The notes: generated from the sequence alone by a model not told the origin. 64,000 nucleotides of DNA from CAISIP01 sp965278985 (GCA_965278985.1 OZ257131.1:4278001-4342000); one strand, 5' to 3'; shown: positions 25,977-36,051, counted from the first letter of the stretch. Numbers and translations: made by a program.

Positions 25977-26732
25977 TCAATGCATGACGAAGCCGCCGTT
26001 GACGGGCAGCAACTGGCCGGTGATGAACCCGGCACTGCGCGAGAGCAGGAACAGCACGGCGGCCGTCACGTCCTCGGGCACCTGCGGGCGCGGGATCGCG
26101 CGGCCCTGCAGGTAGTACTGGTGGCGCTCCTCGGGCACGTATTCGGTGGCCTCGACCAGCGTGAGGCCGGGGGCGATGGCGTTCACGGTGGTGCCGGCCT
26201 GCCCCATCTCGCGGGCCATGCCGCGCGTCATGGAGACCACGGCGCCCTTGCTGGCGATGTAGGCCATCAGGCGCGGTGCGCCCCACAACGCGGTGTCGGA
26301 GGCGATGTTGACGACGCGCCCGGTGCCCGAGGCTGCCAGGTGCGGCTGCGCGGCCACGGTGGCCAGCCAGGTGCCACGCACGTTGACCTGCATCACGCGG
26401 TCCCATACCTCGGGGTCCAGCTGGTCCATGGCCTTGCCACCGGAGTTGGTGATCGCGGCGTTGTTCACCAGGCCGTCGAGGCCGCCCAGCGCCGCGGCGG
26501 CGGCGTCCACGCCCTGGCGAATGGAGGCCGCGTCCGACAGGTCCATGGGCACGTAGTGCTGGCCGAGTTCGCGGGCCAGCGCCTCGCCGCGCGCGTGCAG
26601 CACGTCGCTCACGACGACGCGCGCACCGGCAGCCACCAGCGCGCGTGCGAAAGCTTCGCCGAGGCCGCGTGCAGAACCGGTGACCAGCACGCGGCGGCCC
26701 TCCAGGCGGATCTCGGTGGTCATCGTGTTCAC
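25977..26732 (-). CDS. Short-chain dehydrogenase/reductase, first gene of the catabolic cluster
   Basis: A 251-aa classical SDR with cofactor motif TGSARGLGEAF, NNAAITNS, the catalytic YIASKG pair and C-terminal GFITGQLLPVNGGF. The start is a GTG at 26732, which has a GGAG ribosome site 8 bp upstream; the later ATG at 26723 is too far from it. As the promoter-proximal gene it probably performs the first oxidation of an alcohol or dihydrodiol. Unlike the SDR at the other end of the cluster, its catalytic residues are intact. Confidence 0.9.
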   Translation of the reverse strand: MNTMTTEIRLEGRRVLVTGSARGLGEAFARALVAAGARVVVSDVLHARGEALARELGQHYVPMDLSDAASIRQGVDAAAAALGGLDGLVNNAAITNSGGKAMDQLDPEVWDRVMQVNVRGTWLATVAAQPHLAASGTGRVVNIASDTALWGAPRLMAYIASKGAVVSMTRGMAREMGQAGTTVNAIAPGLTLVEATEYVPEERHQYYLQGRAIPRPQVPEDVTAAVLFLLSRSAGFITGQLLPVNGGFVMH

Positions 26733-27046
26733 GTGGGGTTCTCCATGGAGGACGGAAGGTCAGAATGTCCATGCCGTTTCACATAAGAAACAGCGGTTTA
26801 CTAAAGAATCATTATTCGACGGCGCGCGGTGAAGGTCAACACTTTTCCGACAGGAACAGTAGGAAAGCGCGCACGCGGTGCACCGCCCCGATTCTTCAAG
26901 CGGAACAACGACCTACGGTCCTTTTCCTGGAATGCACGGATCGCATTCTGGAAAGTCCACAGGAATCAAGAGGATTCAACCTATAGTGCCCTCGCCGCCA
27001 TCTCCAGGCGGGCGCATGCACCGAAGAACCACTCGCGAGGCACACC
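26733..27046. promoter_or_regulatory. Divergent control region between catabolic cluster and GMC dehydrogenase operon
   Basis: About 310 bp, visibly more A/T-rich than the flanks. Inverted repeats are GTTTC-N6-GAAAC (26777-26792, upstream of the SDR) and GAATGC-N7-GCATTC (26930-26948), plus TTCC-GACA-GGAA around 26845. A TATAGT hexamer (26982-26987) is a candidate -10 for the plus-strand operon, but no good -35 precedes it, which would fit an activator-dependent promoter. IclR proteins bind short palindromes of this kind, so this is the probable target region of the cluster's IclR. Confidence 0.5.
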
Positions 27047-27763
27047 ATGAAAGACCCAGAGACATCCCGCCGCGGCTTCCTCAAGGGCGCCGTGGCCGGC
27101 AGCGCCGTTGCCGCCACCACCGTCGCACCGCTGGCCGGCATGGCCCAGCAGGCCTCCACTCCCGCCAAACCCGCCGACCTTCCGGCGGGTTATGTTTTTC
27201 TGATGCCCACCGAGGCGGCCTTCATCGAAGCGGTGGCCGACCACATGTACCCGGGCGATGCGAATTCGCCTGGCGGCGTGGACATCGGCATCAACATCTT
27301 CATCGACCGCGCGCTGGCCGGCAGCTGGGGCAAGGGCGACCGCCTGTACACGGAAGGCCCGTGGGGCAAGGGCGTGCCCTCGCAGGGCTACCAGCTGCCC
27401 CTGACGCCGGCGCAGCTGTTCCGCCAGGGCATCGAGAGCTGCAACCAGGCCTGCCAGAAGAAGTACGGCGGCATGACATTCGACCAGCTCACCGCCGCGC
27501 AGAAGGAGGAGGCGCTGCAGGACATGGCCAGCGGAAAGATGGTGTTCGACAACGGCCTGCCCTCCGCCACCTTCTTCGACGCGTTGTACCAGTGCGTGGT
27601 GCAGGGCATCTTCGCCGACCCCATCTACGGCGGCAACAAGAACATGGCGGGCTGGAAGCTGGTGGGCTTCCCCGGGGTCGTGGCCACGCATGCCAAGAAC
27701 ATCGTGGACTACAAGAACAAGCCCTTCCCCGTGAAGTACCTGTCCATCGCGGACCTGGCCTGA
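27047..27763 (+). CDS. Gluconate 2-dehydrogenase subunit 3-like protein, Tat-exported
   Basis: A 238-aa small subunit of a GMC-type membrane dehydrogenase. The N-terminus carries a twin-arginine signal, SRRGFLKG (residues 7-14), followed by a hydrophobic stretch ending near MAQQA. The domain has FLMPTEAAFIEAVADHMYPGD and NIFIDRALAGSWG, typical of the gluconate-2-dehydrogenase subunit 3 family. In such complexes only this subunit has an export signal and carries the folded flavoprotein through the Tat pore as a hitchhiker. It is followed after 13 bp by the GMC subunit gene and then by a cytochrome c, the complete three-gene set. Confidence 0.9.
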   Translation: MKDPETSRRGFLKGAVAGSAVAATTVAPLAGMAQQASTPAKPADLPAGYVFLMPTEAAFIEAVADHMYPGDANSPGGVDIGINIFIDRALAGSWGKGDRLYTEGPWGKGVPSQGYQLPLTPAQLFRQGIESCNQACQKKYGGMTFDQLTAAQKEEALQDMASGKMVFDNGLPSATFFDALYQCVVQGIFADPIYGGNKNMAGWKLVGFPGVVATHAKNIVDYKNKPFPVKYLSIADLA

Positions 27764-27776
27764 GGAGCACACCACC

Positions 27777-29561
27777 ATGGCAACACGCAATTTTCCGGAA
27801 GTGGATGTGGTCATCGTCGGCCTGGGCTGGACGGGCGGCATTCTCGCCAAGGAGCTCTCGCAGGCCGGCATGAAGGTCGTTGCGCTGGAGCGCGGCGCCT
27901 ACCGCACGCCCCAGGAGGCGTTCACCGTGCCGCACATCCGCGACGAGCTGGAATACAGCTCGCGTACCGGCCTGATGCAGAACACCAAGACCGACACGCT
28001 GACCATCCGCAACAACGTCAACCAGACCGCGCTGCCGATGCGCCGCCTGGGCTCCTTCCTGCCCGGCACGGACGTGGGCGGCGCGGGGTCGCACTGGAAC
28101 GGCCACACCTGGCGCTGGACCGATTCGGACCTGCAGGTCCGCTCGATGTACGAGCAGAAGTACGGCAAGGGCTACATCCCCGAGGACATGACGATCCAGG
28201 ACTGGGGCGTCACCTACAAGGAGCTGGAGCCCTACTACGACCACTTCGAGAAGATCGCCGGCCTCTCGGGCCAGGCCGGCAAGCTCAATGGCAAGGTCAT
28301 GCCGGGCGGCAACCCCTTCGAGGGCGACCGCAGCAGCCCCTATCCGCTGCCGCCGCTCAAGACCAGCCTGGCCGCGGACCTGTTCACGCAGGCCGCCACG
28401 AAGATGGGCTACCACCCGTTTCCCAACCCGGCCGCGAATGCCTCGCAGCCCTACACCAACCCGGACGGCTCGCAACTGGGGCAATGCCAGTACTGCGGCT
28501 TCTGCGAGCGTTACGGCTGCGAGTCCAATGCCAAGGGCAGCCCCAACGTCACCGTGATCCCGCTGGCGCTGAAGCAGCCCACCTTCGAGATGCGCACGCA
28601 TTCGTGGGTGACGAAGGTGGTCAAGGACAGCACGGGGCGCATCGCCACGGGCGTGAACTACACCAACATCAACAACGGCGAGGAATGTTTCCAGCCGGCG
28701 CGCATCGTGATCCTCGCGGCCTACGGGCTCAACAACACCCACCTGATGCTGCTGTCGCAGATCGGCCAGCCCTACGACCCCGTCAGCCAGAAAGGCCTGG
28801 TCGGCAAGAACTACGCCTACCAGACGGGCGCGGGTGCCACCCTGTTCTTCGAGGAGGGCGCGATCTTCAACCCCTTCATGTCCACCGGCTCGCTGAGCAT
28901 GCTGATCGACGACTTCCACCAGAACTGGGACTTCGACCGTTCCAAGGCAGGTGGCTTCGTCGGCGGCTACACCGTCAGTGGCGGCATGACCCATGGCCGG
29001 CCCATTGACTACCACCCCGTGCCACCGGGCACGCCGCGCTGGGGCAAGGCCTGGAAGGACGCGATGGGCAAGTGGTACAACCGGTCGATGGGCATCGGCG
29101 CCAGCGGCTCGGTGATGGCCAACCGCTACAACTACCTCGACCTGGACCCGACCTACCGCAACCCGCTGGGTCAGCCGCTGATGCGCATGACCTTCGACTA
29201 CAAGAAGAACGAGCATGCGATCTCCACCCACGCGGCGCAGACCATCGACGCCATCGCCAAATCGATGAACCCCACGCGCATGACCGCCCCTGCGCCACGC
29301 ACCGGCTCCTGGACCGTGGTGCCCTACCAGAGCACGCACAACACGGGCGGCACGATCATGGGCACGCACCCGGGCAACAGCGTGACCAACAAGTACGGCC
29401 AGGTGTGGGACATGCCCAACCTGTTCATCACCGGCGCCTCGCTGTTCCCGCACAACTCGGCCTACAACCCCACCGGCCCCGTGGGCGCGCTCGCCTACTT
29501 CACGGTCGACGCCATCAAGAACCAGTACACCAAGCGCCCCGGGGCGCTGATGTCCGCCTGA
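27777..29561 (+). CDS. GMC family FAD-dependent dehydrogenase, large subunit
   Basis: A 594-aa flavoprotein. The FAD Rossmann motif is VDVVIVGLGWTGGILAKELS near the N-terminus; NNTHLMLLSQIGQP and the C-terminal STHNTGGTIMGTHPGNSV, NLFITGASLFPHNSAYNPTGPVGAL are GMC C-domain signatures with the active-site His/Asn pair. It has no signal peptide of its own, fitting export with the Tat small subunit. Relatives oxidise gluconate, 2-ketogluconate, sorbitol, fructose or other polyols in the periplasm and pass electrons to cytochrome c and the quinone pool or oxidase. Substrate not assignable here; the divergent catabolic cluster may use the product. Confidence 0.9.
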   Translation: MATRNFPEVDVVIVGLGWTGGILAKELSQAGMKVVALERGAYRTPQEAFTVPHIRDELEYSSRTGLMQNTKTDTLTIRNNVNQTALPMRRLGSFLPGTDVGGAGSHWNGHTWRWTDSDLQVRSMYEQKYGKGYIPEDMTIQDWGVTYKELEPYYDHFEKIAGLSGQAGKLNGKVMPGGNPFEGDRSSPYPLPPLKTSLAADLFTQAATKMGYHPFPNPAANASQPYTNPDGSQLGQCQYCGFCERYGCESNAKGSPNVTVIPLALKQPTFEMRTHSWVTKVVKDSTGRIATGVNYTNINNGEECFQPARIVILAAYGLNNTHLMLLSQIGQPYDPVSQKGLVGKNYAYQTGAGATLFFEEGAIFNPFMSTGSLSMLIDDFHQNWDFDRSKAGGFVGGYTVSGGMTHGRPIDYHPVPPGTPRWGKAWKDAMGKWYNRSMGIGASGSVMANRYNYLDLDPTYRNPLGQPLMRMTFDYKKNEHAISTHAAQTIDAIAKSMNPTRMTAPAPRTGSWTVVPYQSTHNTGGTIMGTHPGNSVTNKYGQVWDMPNLFITGASLFPHNSAYNPTGPVGALAYFTVDAIKNQYTKRPGALMSA

Positions 29562-29574
29562 GGAACCCACCACC

Positions 29575-29943
29575 ATGCGAAGCATCCTCTCCATCACGCT
29601 GGCCGGCACGCTCGTGGCCCTGGGCAGCACCGCGCTGGCGCAGGCCACCGACGCCGGCAAGAAGGCCTACCAGGAATGCGTGGCCTGCCACTCCGTCGAG
29701 AAGGGCGTCAACGGCGTCGGGCCCAGCCTGTTCGGCATCGTCGGCTCCAAGGCCGCCGCCGTGCCGGGCTTCCAGTTCTCGGGCCCCATGAAGCGCAGCG
29801 GCATCGTCTGGACCCCGGACAACCTGGACAAATACATCACCGACCCGCAAGCCGTGGTCACGGGCACGCGCATGCCGTACTCCGGCATGTCGGATGCGAC
29901 GATGCGCGCGGAACTCGTGAAGTACCTCGCCACGCTGAAGTGA
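29575..29943 (+). CDS. Class I cytochrome c
   Basis: A 122-aa periplasmic c-type cytochrome. A signal peptide ends at about residue 23 (STALA-QA), the haem-binding site CVACH spans residues 35-39, and a distal Met is available in GTRMPYSGM. GVGPSLFGIVG after the haem site is typical of small class I cytochromes c. As the third gene of the cluster, 13 bp after the GMC subunit, it is the likely electron acceptor of that dehydrogenase. A strong terminator follows. Confidence 0.92.
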   Translation: MRSILSITLAGTLVALGSTALAQATDAGKKAYQECVACHSVEKGVNGVGPSLFGIVGSKAAAVPGFQFSGPMKRSGIVWTPDNLDKYITDPQAVVTGTRMPYSGMSDATMRAELVKYLATLK

Positions 29944-29974
29944 CCGGGGCGCCGCGGCGCCCGTCCCCCTCCCG

Positions 29975-29999
29975 AACCCTGCAGCCGCAGGGTTTTTTG
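29975..29999 (+). terminator. Rho-independent terminator after cytochrome c gene
   Basis: The arms AACCCTGC and GCAGGGTT enclose an AGCC loop and are followed by a run of six T. This is a textbook intrinsic terminator 32 bp after the cytochrome stop codon, closing the three-gene dehydrogenase operon. Confidence 0.92.
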
Positions 30000-30070
30000 C
30001 CCTGCCGCTGGCTGCACGTATGCTGCGTGCTGCGCCGCGCGCCAGACGCGGCCTTTTGCGAGGACACAGC

Positions 30071-31768
<1,698 letters not shown>

Positions 31769-31888
31769 GGCTTCCGCGTCACCGCGCAAACCCGTTGCGA
31801 GCAGGCTTCGCGTAGCGGTGACACGTGTGGGCCGTCCGAGGCCGCTTCAGCGCCGCCGCGCATGGGCCGGGCCTCTGCGGCGGGGGAT
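31769..31888. other. Non-coding 3' flank of the acyl-CoA synthetase gene
   Basis: No gene or clear terminator is seen here. Together with the remnant at 31889-31945 and the terminator at 32034-32060 it makes a 309-bp gene-free stretch between the synthetase and the first PEP-CTERM gene. Confidence 0.4.
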
Positions 31889-31945
31889 TCAGCGGCGCTG
31901 CACCCGGCGCCTGCGCAGCGCAGCGATGCCCAGCAGCGCACCGCA
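31889..31945 (-). pseudogene. Stranded PEP-CTERM C-terminal tail
   Basis: Reading on the minus strand gives GALLGIAALRRRRVQRR and a stop, which is the transmembrane/Arg-rich end of a PEP-CTERM sorting domain. It is nearly identical in DNA (31906-31936) to the ends of the two paralogous PEP-CTERM genes further right (32988-33018 and 33797-33827), a 31-bp repeat with at most one difference. The VPEP box and the rest of the protein are absent, so this is a relic of a third tandem copy or a recombination scar. Confidence 0.65.
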
Positions 31946-32033
31946 CGCAGACATCGGCGCGGCTGCGGCTGTTCGCGGACCACCTGCGCGCAGCCAACGC
32001 GGTGCGGTGAAGGCTGCGGCGCGCCGCACCCAC

Positions 32034-32060
32034 CAAAAACAAAACCCGCCGAGGCGGGGT
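32034..32060 (-). terminator. Intrinsic terminator downstream of the first PEP-CTERM gene
   Basis: On the minus strand CCCGCC-TC-GGCGGG is followed by TTTTGTTTTT. It starts about 20 bp after the stop of the gene at 32078 and is the only strong terminator in the PEP-CTERM patch. Confidence 0.85.
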
Positions 32061-32077
32061 CTGGGGAGAAAAGCCAT

Positions 32078-32674
32078 TTACCCGCGCTTGCGCCTGCGGG
32101 TCAGCGTGAGGCCGGCGAGGGCCATGCCTACGAGGGCGAGGGACTCGGGCTCGGGCACGTCGTTGGTGACAGCGGCGCGGCTGAAGACGGCCCACGTCTC
32201 GTACACGATCAAGCCAACATTTCGTCCTGCTACGGCGTTCCCGTCGTTGTAGAAGGAGCTAACTCCATCGGCGGCTTTGCGGGCAACAAAGCCAATCAAG
32301 ACAGCGTGGGTGTCGTTCGCGTTGAGGTCAACTGGAGTCCACATAGCGCAGGCCGCGACCCCATAGCATCCAGTCGTGGCGTCAGGTGCGTCCGTCCAAC
32401 CCGGCGTCGAGAGGTACAGGTTATTGATCGCCTGGAACGCCAACTGTGCGCCGGACGCAGTTAGCGCGAAATCGGAATCCGAATCACATCCACTGAACAG
32501 GGCACTGCATGTCCCAGCCTGGAACGCCACGTCGTACAAGCTGCCGTCCACTTCCAGACCTGTGATGCCCGTGACCTTGCCACCGTTGAACAACACCAAC
32601 GCAGAATGGGCGGGTGCGCTCGCACATGCGATGGCTGCAAAAGCGAGGGCGACCAAAGGGCGAATTAGTTTCAC
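32078..32674 (-). CDS. PEP-CTERM sorting domain protein
   Basis: A 198-aa secreted protein. It begins at a GTG (32674), VKLIRPLVALAFAAIACASA, a Sec signal ending near PAHSA; the body is Cys-containing and hydrophilic; the C-terminus VPEPESLALVGMALAGLTL followed by TRRRKRG is a complete PEP-CTERM signal (PEP box, hydrophobic helix, Arg cluster). Exosortase EpsH recognises such tails and anchors or releases the protein at the cell surface, often in biofilm or exopolysaccharide contexts. No exosortase or EPS genes are in the window. Body sequence is unrelated to the two paralogues to the right. Confidence 0.82.
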   Translation of the reverse strand: MKLIRPLVALAFAAIACASAPAHSALVLFNGGKVTGITGLEVDGSLYDVAFQAGTCSALFSGCDSDSDFALTASGAQLAFQAINNLYLSTPGWTDAPDATTGCYGVAACAMWTPVDLNANDTHAVLIGFVARKAADGVSSFYNDGNAVAGRNVGLIVYETWAVFSRAAVTNDVPEPESLALVGMALAGLTLTRRRKRG

Positions 32675-32712
32675 GAAAACTTCTTGAGATGAAAAAAAGA
32701 AGTAAGAACAAC

Positions 32713-32882
32713 CTACGCTAGCCTTGGTAGAACAACAACTTGCCCTGCGGAGGCCCGCACCTTGCCGGTCGCGCGCAGCTTGTCGTGCAGCGCCGGGCAT
32801 TGGCGCACCAGTTGCTGGACGTCGTCCGGCGCCATTGCGGCGCATTTTTGGGGCTGAAGTAGGCGAGGCCGAAGCACTTCAT
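32713..32882 (-). pseudogene. YCII-domain (YciI-like) gene remnant, frameshifted and truncated
   Basis: From an ATG at 32882 the minus strand reads MKCFGLAYFSPKN, and one frame over it continues AAMAPDDVQQLVRQCPALHDKLRATGKVRASAG. Together they match the N-terminal half of YCII/DGPF-domain proteins, which typically begin MKYL.LVYF...AAMSPEEM and continue EALRASGKLVASAGL. The shift lies at a run of A residues near the SPKN codons, consistent with a single-base deletion. The DGPF half is missing. So this is a decayed gene in the 300-bp gap between two PEP-CTERM genes. Confidence 0.6.
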
Positions 32883-32970
32883 GGCATGTGTGTCCTACGG
32901 GGTGAAGATGCATTGACGACGCAGCGCAAGGGCGGCCATCGACAGGGTCGCATCCTCCACCTTGGTGCGC

Positions 32971-33621
32971 TCAGCGATGCCGCGCCGGGCGCCTGCGCAG
33001 CGCAGCGATGCCCAGCAGGCCTAGGCCCACCAGGGCGAAAGACGCGGGCTCGGGAACGGCGTTCGCCACGGCTCTTTCAATCGACGTGAGTTCAAATGCG
33101 GCGGCTACCTCTTGCCCTCCGTTACTCACCCCCAATGTGAAGTCCCTGGTCGGGTAGAACGGGAGGTCGAGAAAGTCAGGAATGGCATTACTCGAAAGCG
33201 CCATGGTGTCTTGGGCCGCGAGTTCCATCACCCAGTTGGTGAAGCTCCAGCCGGCCTCAATCCCTGTAGCGCTCCCAGCGGTCGAGGAATACCTCAATAG
33301 TTCGGCTGCGGAGTTGAGATAGATGACAAGCACATCACCTCCTGAATTCGTAAAAGTCACTCCGCCAATAGTGAAGGCCCCAGAGACGAGGCCGCCTTGG
33401 TAAAACCCGATCTGCGTATTCCATGCAGATACATTCGGAATCGAAGTGTCGACTACGAAGCTGCCAGTGCCGCCAGTCCCCGCGCTCACGTTCTGGAGCC
33501 AGGGGCCTACGCCTGCTTGCAGCGGGCTCTTGAGACTGGCCGTGAAGTTGAATTCAACCAGCGCGGCGTTTGCCGCCAAAGAACCCAGACACAGCGCAAT
33601 ACCTGCCAATACAGCTTTCAT
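32971..33621 (-). CDS. PEP-CTERM sorting domain protein, paralogue A
   Basis: A 216-aa secreted protein with signal peptide MKAVLAGIALCLGSLAANA, mature start ALVEFNFTASLKSPLQAG and C-terminal AVPEPASFALVGLGLLGIA followed by ALRRRPARHR, a complete PEP-CTERM signal. The signal peptide is identical to that of the next gene, and the spacing of GSFVVDTS, GGLVSGAFTIGGVTFTNSGG and SIERAVANAVPEP matches it block by block: the two arose by tandem duplication. The beta-rich body suggests a surface lectin-like or matrix protein; no enzyme motif is seen. Confidence 0.85.
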   Translation of the reverse strand: MKAVLAGIALCLGSLAANAALVEFNFTASLKSPLQAGVGPWLQNVSAGTGGTGSFVVDTSIPNVSAWNTQIGFYQGGLVSGAFTIGGVTFTNSGGDVLVIYLNSAAELLRYSSTAGSATGIEAGWSFTNWVMELAAQDTMALSSNAIPDFLDLPFYPTRDFTLGVSNGGQEVAAAFELTSIERAVANAVPEPASFALVGLGLLGIAALRRRPARHR

Positions 33622-33779
33622 CAAATGACTCCGTGAATTCAGGGAACAACAAACGAATGCCAGGCCCGCGTGCGGTTCATGCGCACAGGGTGGCGCTGGT
33701 GCCATCGACGATGGATGCCGTACGGCCTGCGTTGGCCAACGTCCCGGCTGCGCCAGGAGGTGCCTGCACCTTGGCGGAC

Positions 33780-34424
33780 TCAGCGACGCCGCACACGGCG
33801 CCTGCGCAGCGCAGCGATGCCCAACAGGCCTGCGGCCACCAGGGCGAAAGACGCGGGCTCGGGAACGGCGTTCGCCTCCACTTTGTCAATCGACGAAACC
33901 TCAAGGTTGAGGTACACCTTCGAGCCACCGTTGGTCGCTGCCAGTACAAACTCGTTCTCCCGAAAGTCCAGGAGACTGATATCACCAGGGACGGCGCTAC
34001 TCGCAAGCCCGTTCCCTCCGGACGAGTAGAACTGCATATTCCAGATCAAGAGCACCCAGGTTGGATCGATTGCTGCCACGCTCCCGGTGTTCGTGCCAAA
34101 GGAGAAGATCGAGGCTACAGAAGGTACAAGTATGGTACTCAATTGCCCTGCCGAAGCCGTGAAAGTCACTCCGCCGATATCGAAGGCTCCCGAGACCAGG
34201 CCGTCCTGAAAAAAACCATTGGTTCCACTGTCGGATCCGTTGGCCGCAGTATCGAGGACGAAACTGCCTGTGCCCACGGTGCCGGAGCTGACGTCCTGCA
34301 GCCAGGGGCCTTCGCCTGCCTGGATGGTGTTATGGGTTTTCGCCGTGAAGTTGAACTCCACCAGCGTGGCATTCGCCGCCAAGGACCCCAGACACAACGC
34401 AATACCCGCCAATACAGCTTTCAT
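33780..34424 (-). CDS. PEP-CTERM sorting domain protein, paralogue B
   Basis: A 214-aa secreted protein with the same signal peptide as paralogue A, mature start TLVEFNFTAKTHNTIQAGEG, central DGLVSGAFDIGGVTFTASAG and tail AVPEPASFALVAAGLLGIA plus ALRRRRVRRR. Both ends are strongly conserved with paralogue A while the middle diverges, as if the sorting parts are constrained and the displayed part is free to vary. It is the promoter-proximal copy, divergent from the frameshifted AraC regulator gene. Confidence 0.85.
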   Translation of the reverse strand: MKAVLAGIALCLGSLAANATLVEFNFTAKTHNTIQAGEGPWLQDVSSGTVGTGSFVLDTAANGSDSGTNGFFQDGLVSGAFDIGGVTFTASAGQLSTILVPSVASIFSFGTNTGSVAAIDPTWVLLIWNMQFYSSGGNGLASSAVPGDISLLDFRENEFVLAATNGGSKVYLNLEVSSIDKVEANAVPEPASFALVAAGLLGIAALRRRRVRRR

Positions 34425-34618
34425 CGAAAGACTCCGTGGATGCATGGAACAGAAAGGCCGTCGGATGCCGGGCACGCGTGCGGCGCAGCGGCATCTCGCG
34501 CCGACAACACGGCAGCATGCCACCACGACGCAACGGTTCGGCGGGTGTGAGACGGGGTGTCAAGCATTCAAGACGCCGGGCATGCTGCTGCGCCGGGGCA
34601 CTGGCAAAATTCCCACAC

Positions 34619-35669
34619 ATGAGCCTCCCCTCGCACGAAACTGTCGTCCAACGACAGGTCATCGAGCTGCCCGCCGATGCGGCGGACACCTTCGCCAACT
34701 TCCAGATCCTCGTCCGCCCGATGTTCGATCTGGTGCGCCTGCGGGACGATGTGCCCTTCTTCGCCCACGCGGCAGTCACCTTCTTGCCGGACCTGCTGCT
34801 CTCGCGCTCGGTGAATTCCGCGACACGCTTCGACCGCAGCCAACGCGCCATCGCCCGCTCCGGCATCGACGATGTGCTGGTGGTGGTCTACCTGAGCGGA
34901 TCGTTCACCTGCGAGATCGACGGCCAGGTGGGGGATGTGCAGGCCCACGAGATCGCGTTCTTCGACCTGGCGCGGCCGTTCTGCATCCAGAGCGAGCACG
35001 TGGACAACATCTCGCTGGCCGTCTCGCGGCGCCGGCTGGCCGAGCTGATGCCGTCGATGGCCGACTTTCCATGGTTTCGTGCTGCGGCAAGGCGCCATAC
35101 GGCAGTTGCTCCTGGCCCACCTGCGTGCCTGTGACGAGATGGCGCCACGGATCGGCACCGGCGAAGCGCAGGCCGTCAGCGACACGACCCTGCAGCTGGT
35201 CGTGGCGGGCCTGCAATCCGCCAGGCGCCAGGCCGCGGGTGCAGCGGCCCAGGCGGGCCTGGCGTCGCTGACCGACATGACCAACTTCATCGAGGCGCAA
35301 CTGGGCCGAGCCGATCTGGGGCCGGACGATCTGGTCGAGGCCTTCAGCCTCTCGCGGGCCACGCTGTACCGGCTGTTCGAGCCGTTGGGCGGCGTGTCGG
35401 CCTTCATCCTGGACCGCCGGCTCAACCGGGCACTGCAGGCCATCACGGCGCCCCACGCCGCGCCGCTGCGCCTCAAGCAACTTGCGCACGACCTGGGTTT
35501 CGCCCATCCGACCAGCTTCACCCGCGCGTTCAAGAAGCGCTTCGGCATGCCGCCGCACGAGGTGCGCACACTGCGCTCCTATCCCGGGGAAGTGCAATCC
35601 GCTGCGTGGCGGCAGGCCGTGGCCACGCAACTGCCGTTGATCGCGACGGCGAAGACCGGCGGCAGCTGA
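34619..35669 (+). pseudogene. AraC family transcriptional regulator, split by a frameshift
   Basis: Two adjacent frames together make a normal AraC-type regulator of about 349 aa. The first (from ATG 34619, MSLPSHETVVQRQVIELPAD) carries an AraC-binding-like sensor domain and reaches a stop at 35134. The second carries the DNA-binding domain with DLVEAFSLSRATLYRLFEPL and LKQLAHDLGFAHPTSFTRAFKKRFGMPP, ending at 35669. The frames join without loss at GACTTT (35063-35068): removing one T restores DFHGFVLRQGAIRQLLLAHL. So a single extra T in a T-run inactivates it, or the assembly has one wrong base. It faces away from the PEP-CTERM genes. Confidence 0.8.
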
Positions 35670-35755
35670 TCACACCCGAAGTCGGCACATCCAGCAAGCA
35701 GGAGCTGCCGGTGGAGGACACAAGGACGGCGTGAGCGCCCGCCCGCGCCGCGCCG

Positions 35756-35944
35756 CTATTTCTCGCCGCTGACCACCGGAGCTGCCTCGTCAGGCACCTT
35801 CGGCGTGTCGGAGGCATGGTGCTCCTTGTGCGTCTTCTTGCCTAGCTGGGGCGTCTTGTCGGCATCGGGGGCGATGTCTTCACCGCGCTTGTTCTTGTCG
35901 TGGCGTACCTTCTTGTCGTGGGCGATATCGCGGGGGTCCGTCAT
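35756..35944 (-). CDS. Small, highly charged hypothetical protein
   Basis: A 62-aa hydrophilic protein rich in Lys, Asp, Glu and His (MTDPRDIAHDKKVRHDKNKR at the N-terminus) with no hydrophobic core, probably intrinsically disordered. An in-frame ATG at 35974 would add MGFWQPRKHS and is preceded by GGGAGGA, though very close. It lies 107 bp downstream of ligD on the same strand and may be transcribed with it. Function unknown. Confidence 0.55.
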   Translation of the reverse strand: MTDPRDIAHDKKVRHDKNKRGEDIAPDADKTPQLGKKTHKEHHASDTPKVPDEAAPVVSGEK

Positions 35945-36051
35945 GCTGTGCTTTCGTGGTTGCCAAAAGCCCATGGTCCTCCCGATCGCGTCCGAAGCGG
36001 GTAAGACAAGCAGCCGTTGCAGGTCGGACGGGGCGCGTGTCGGCCTGGCGC

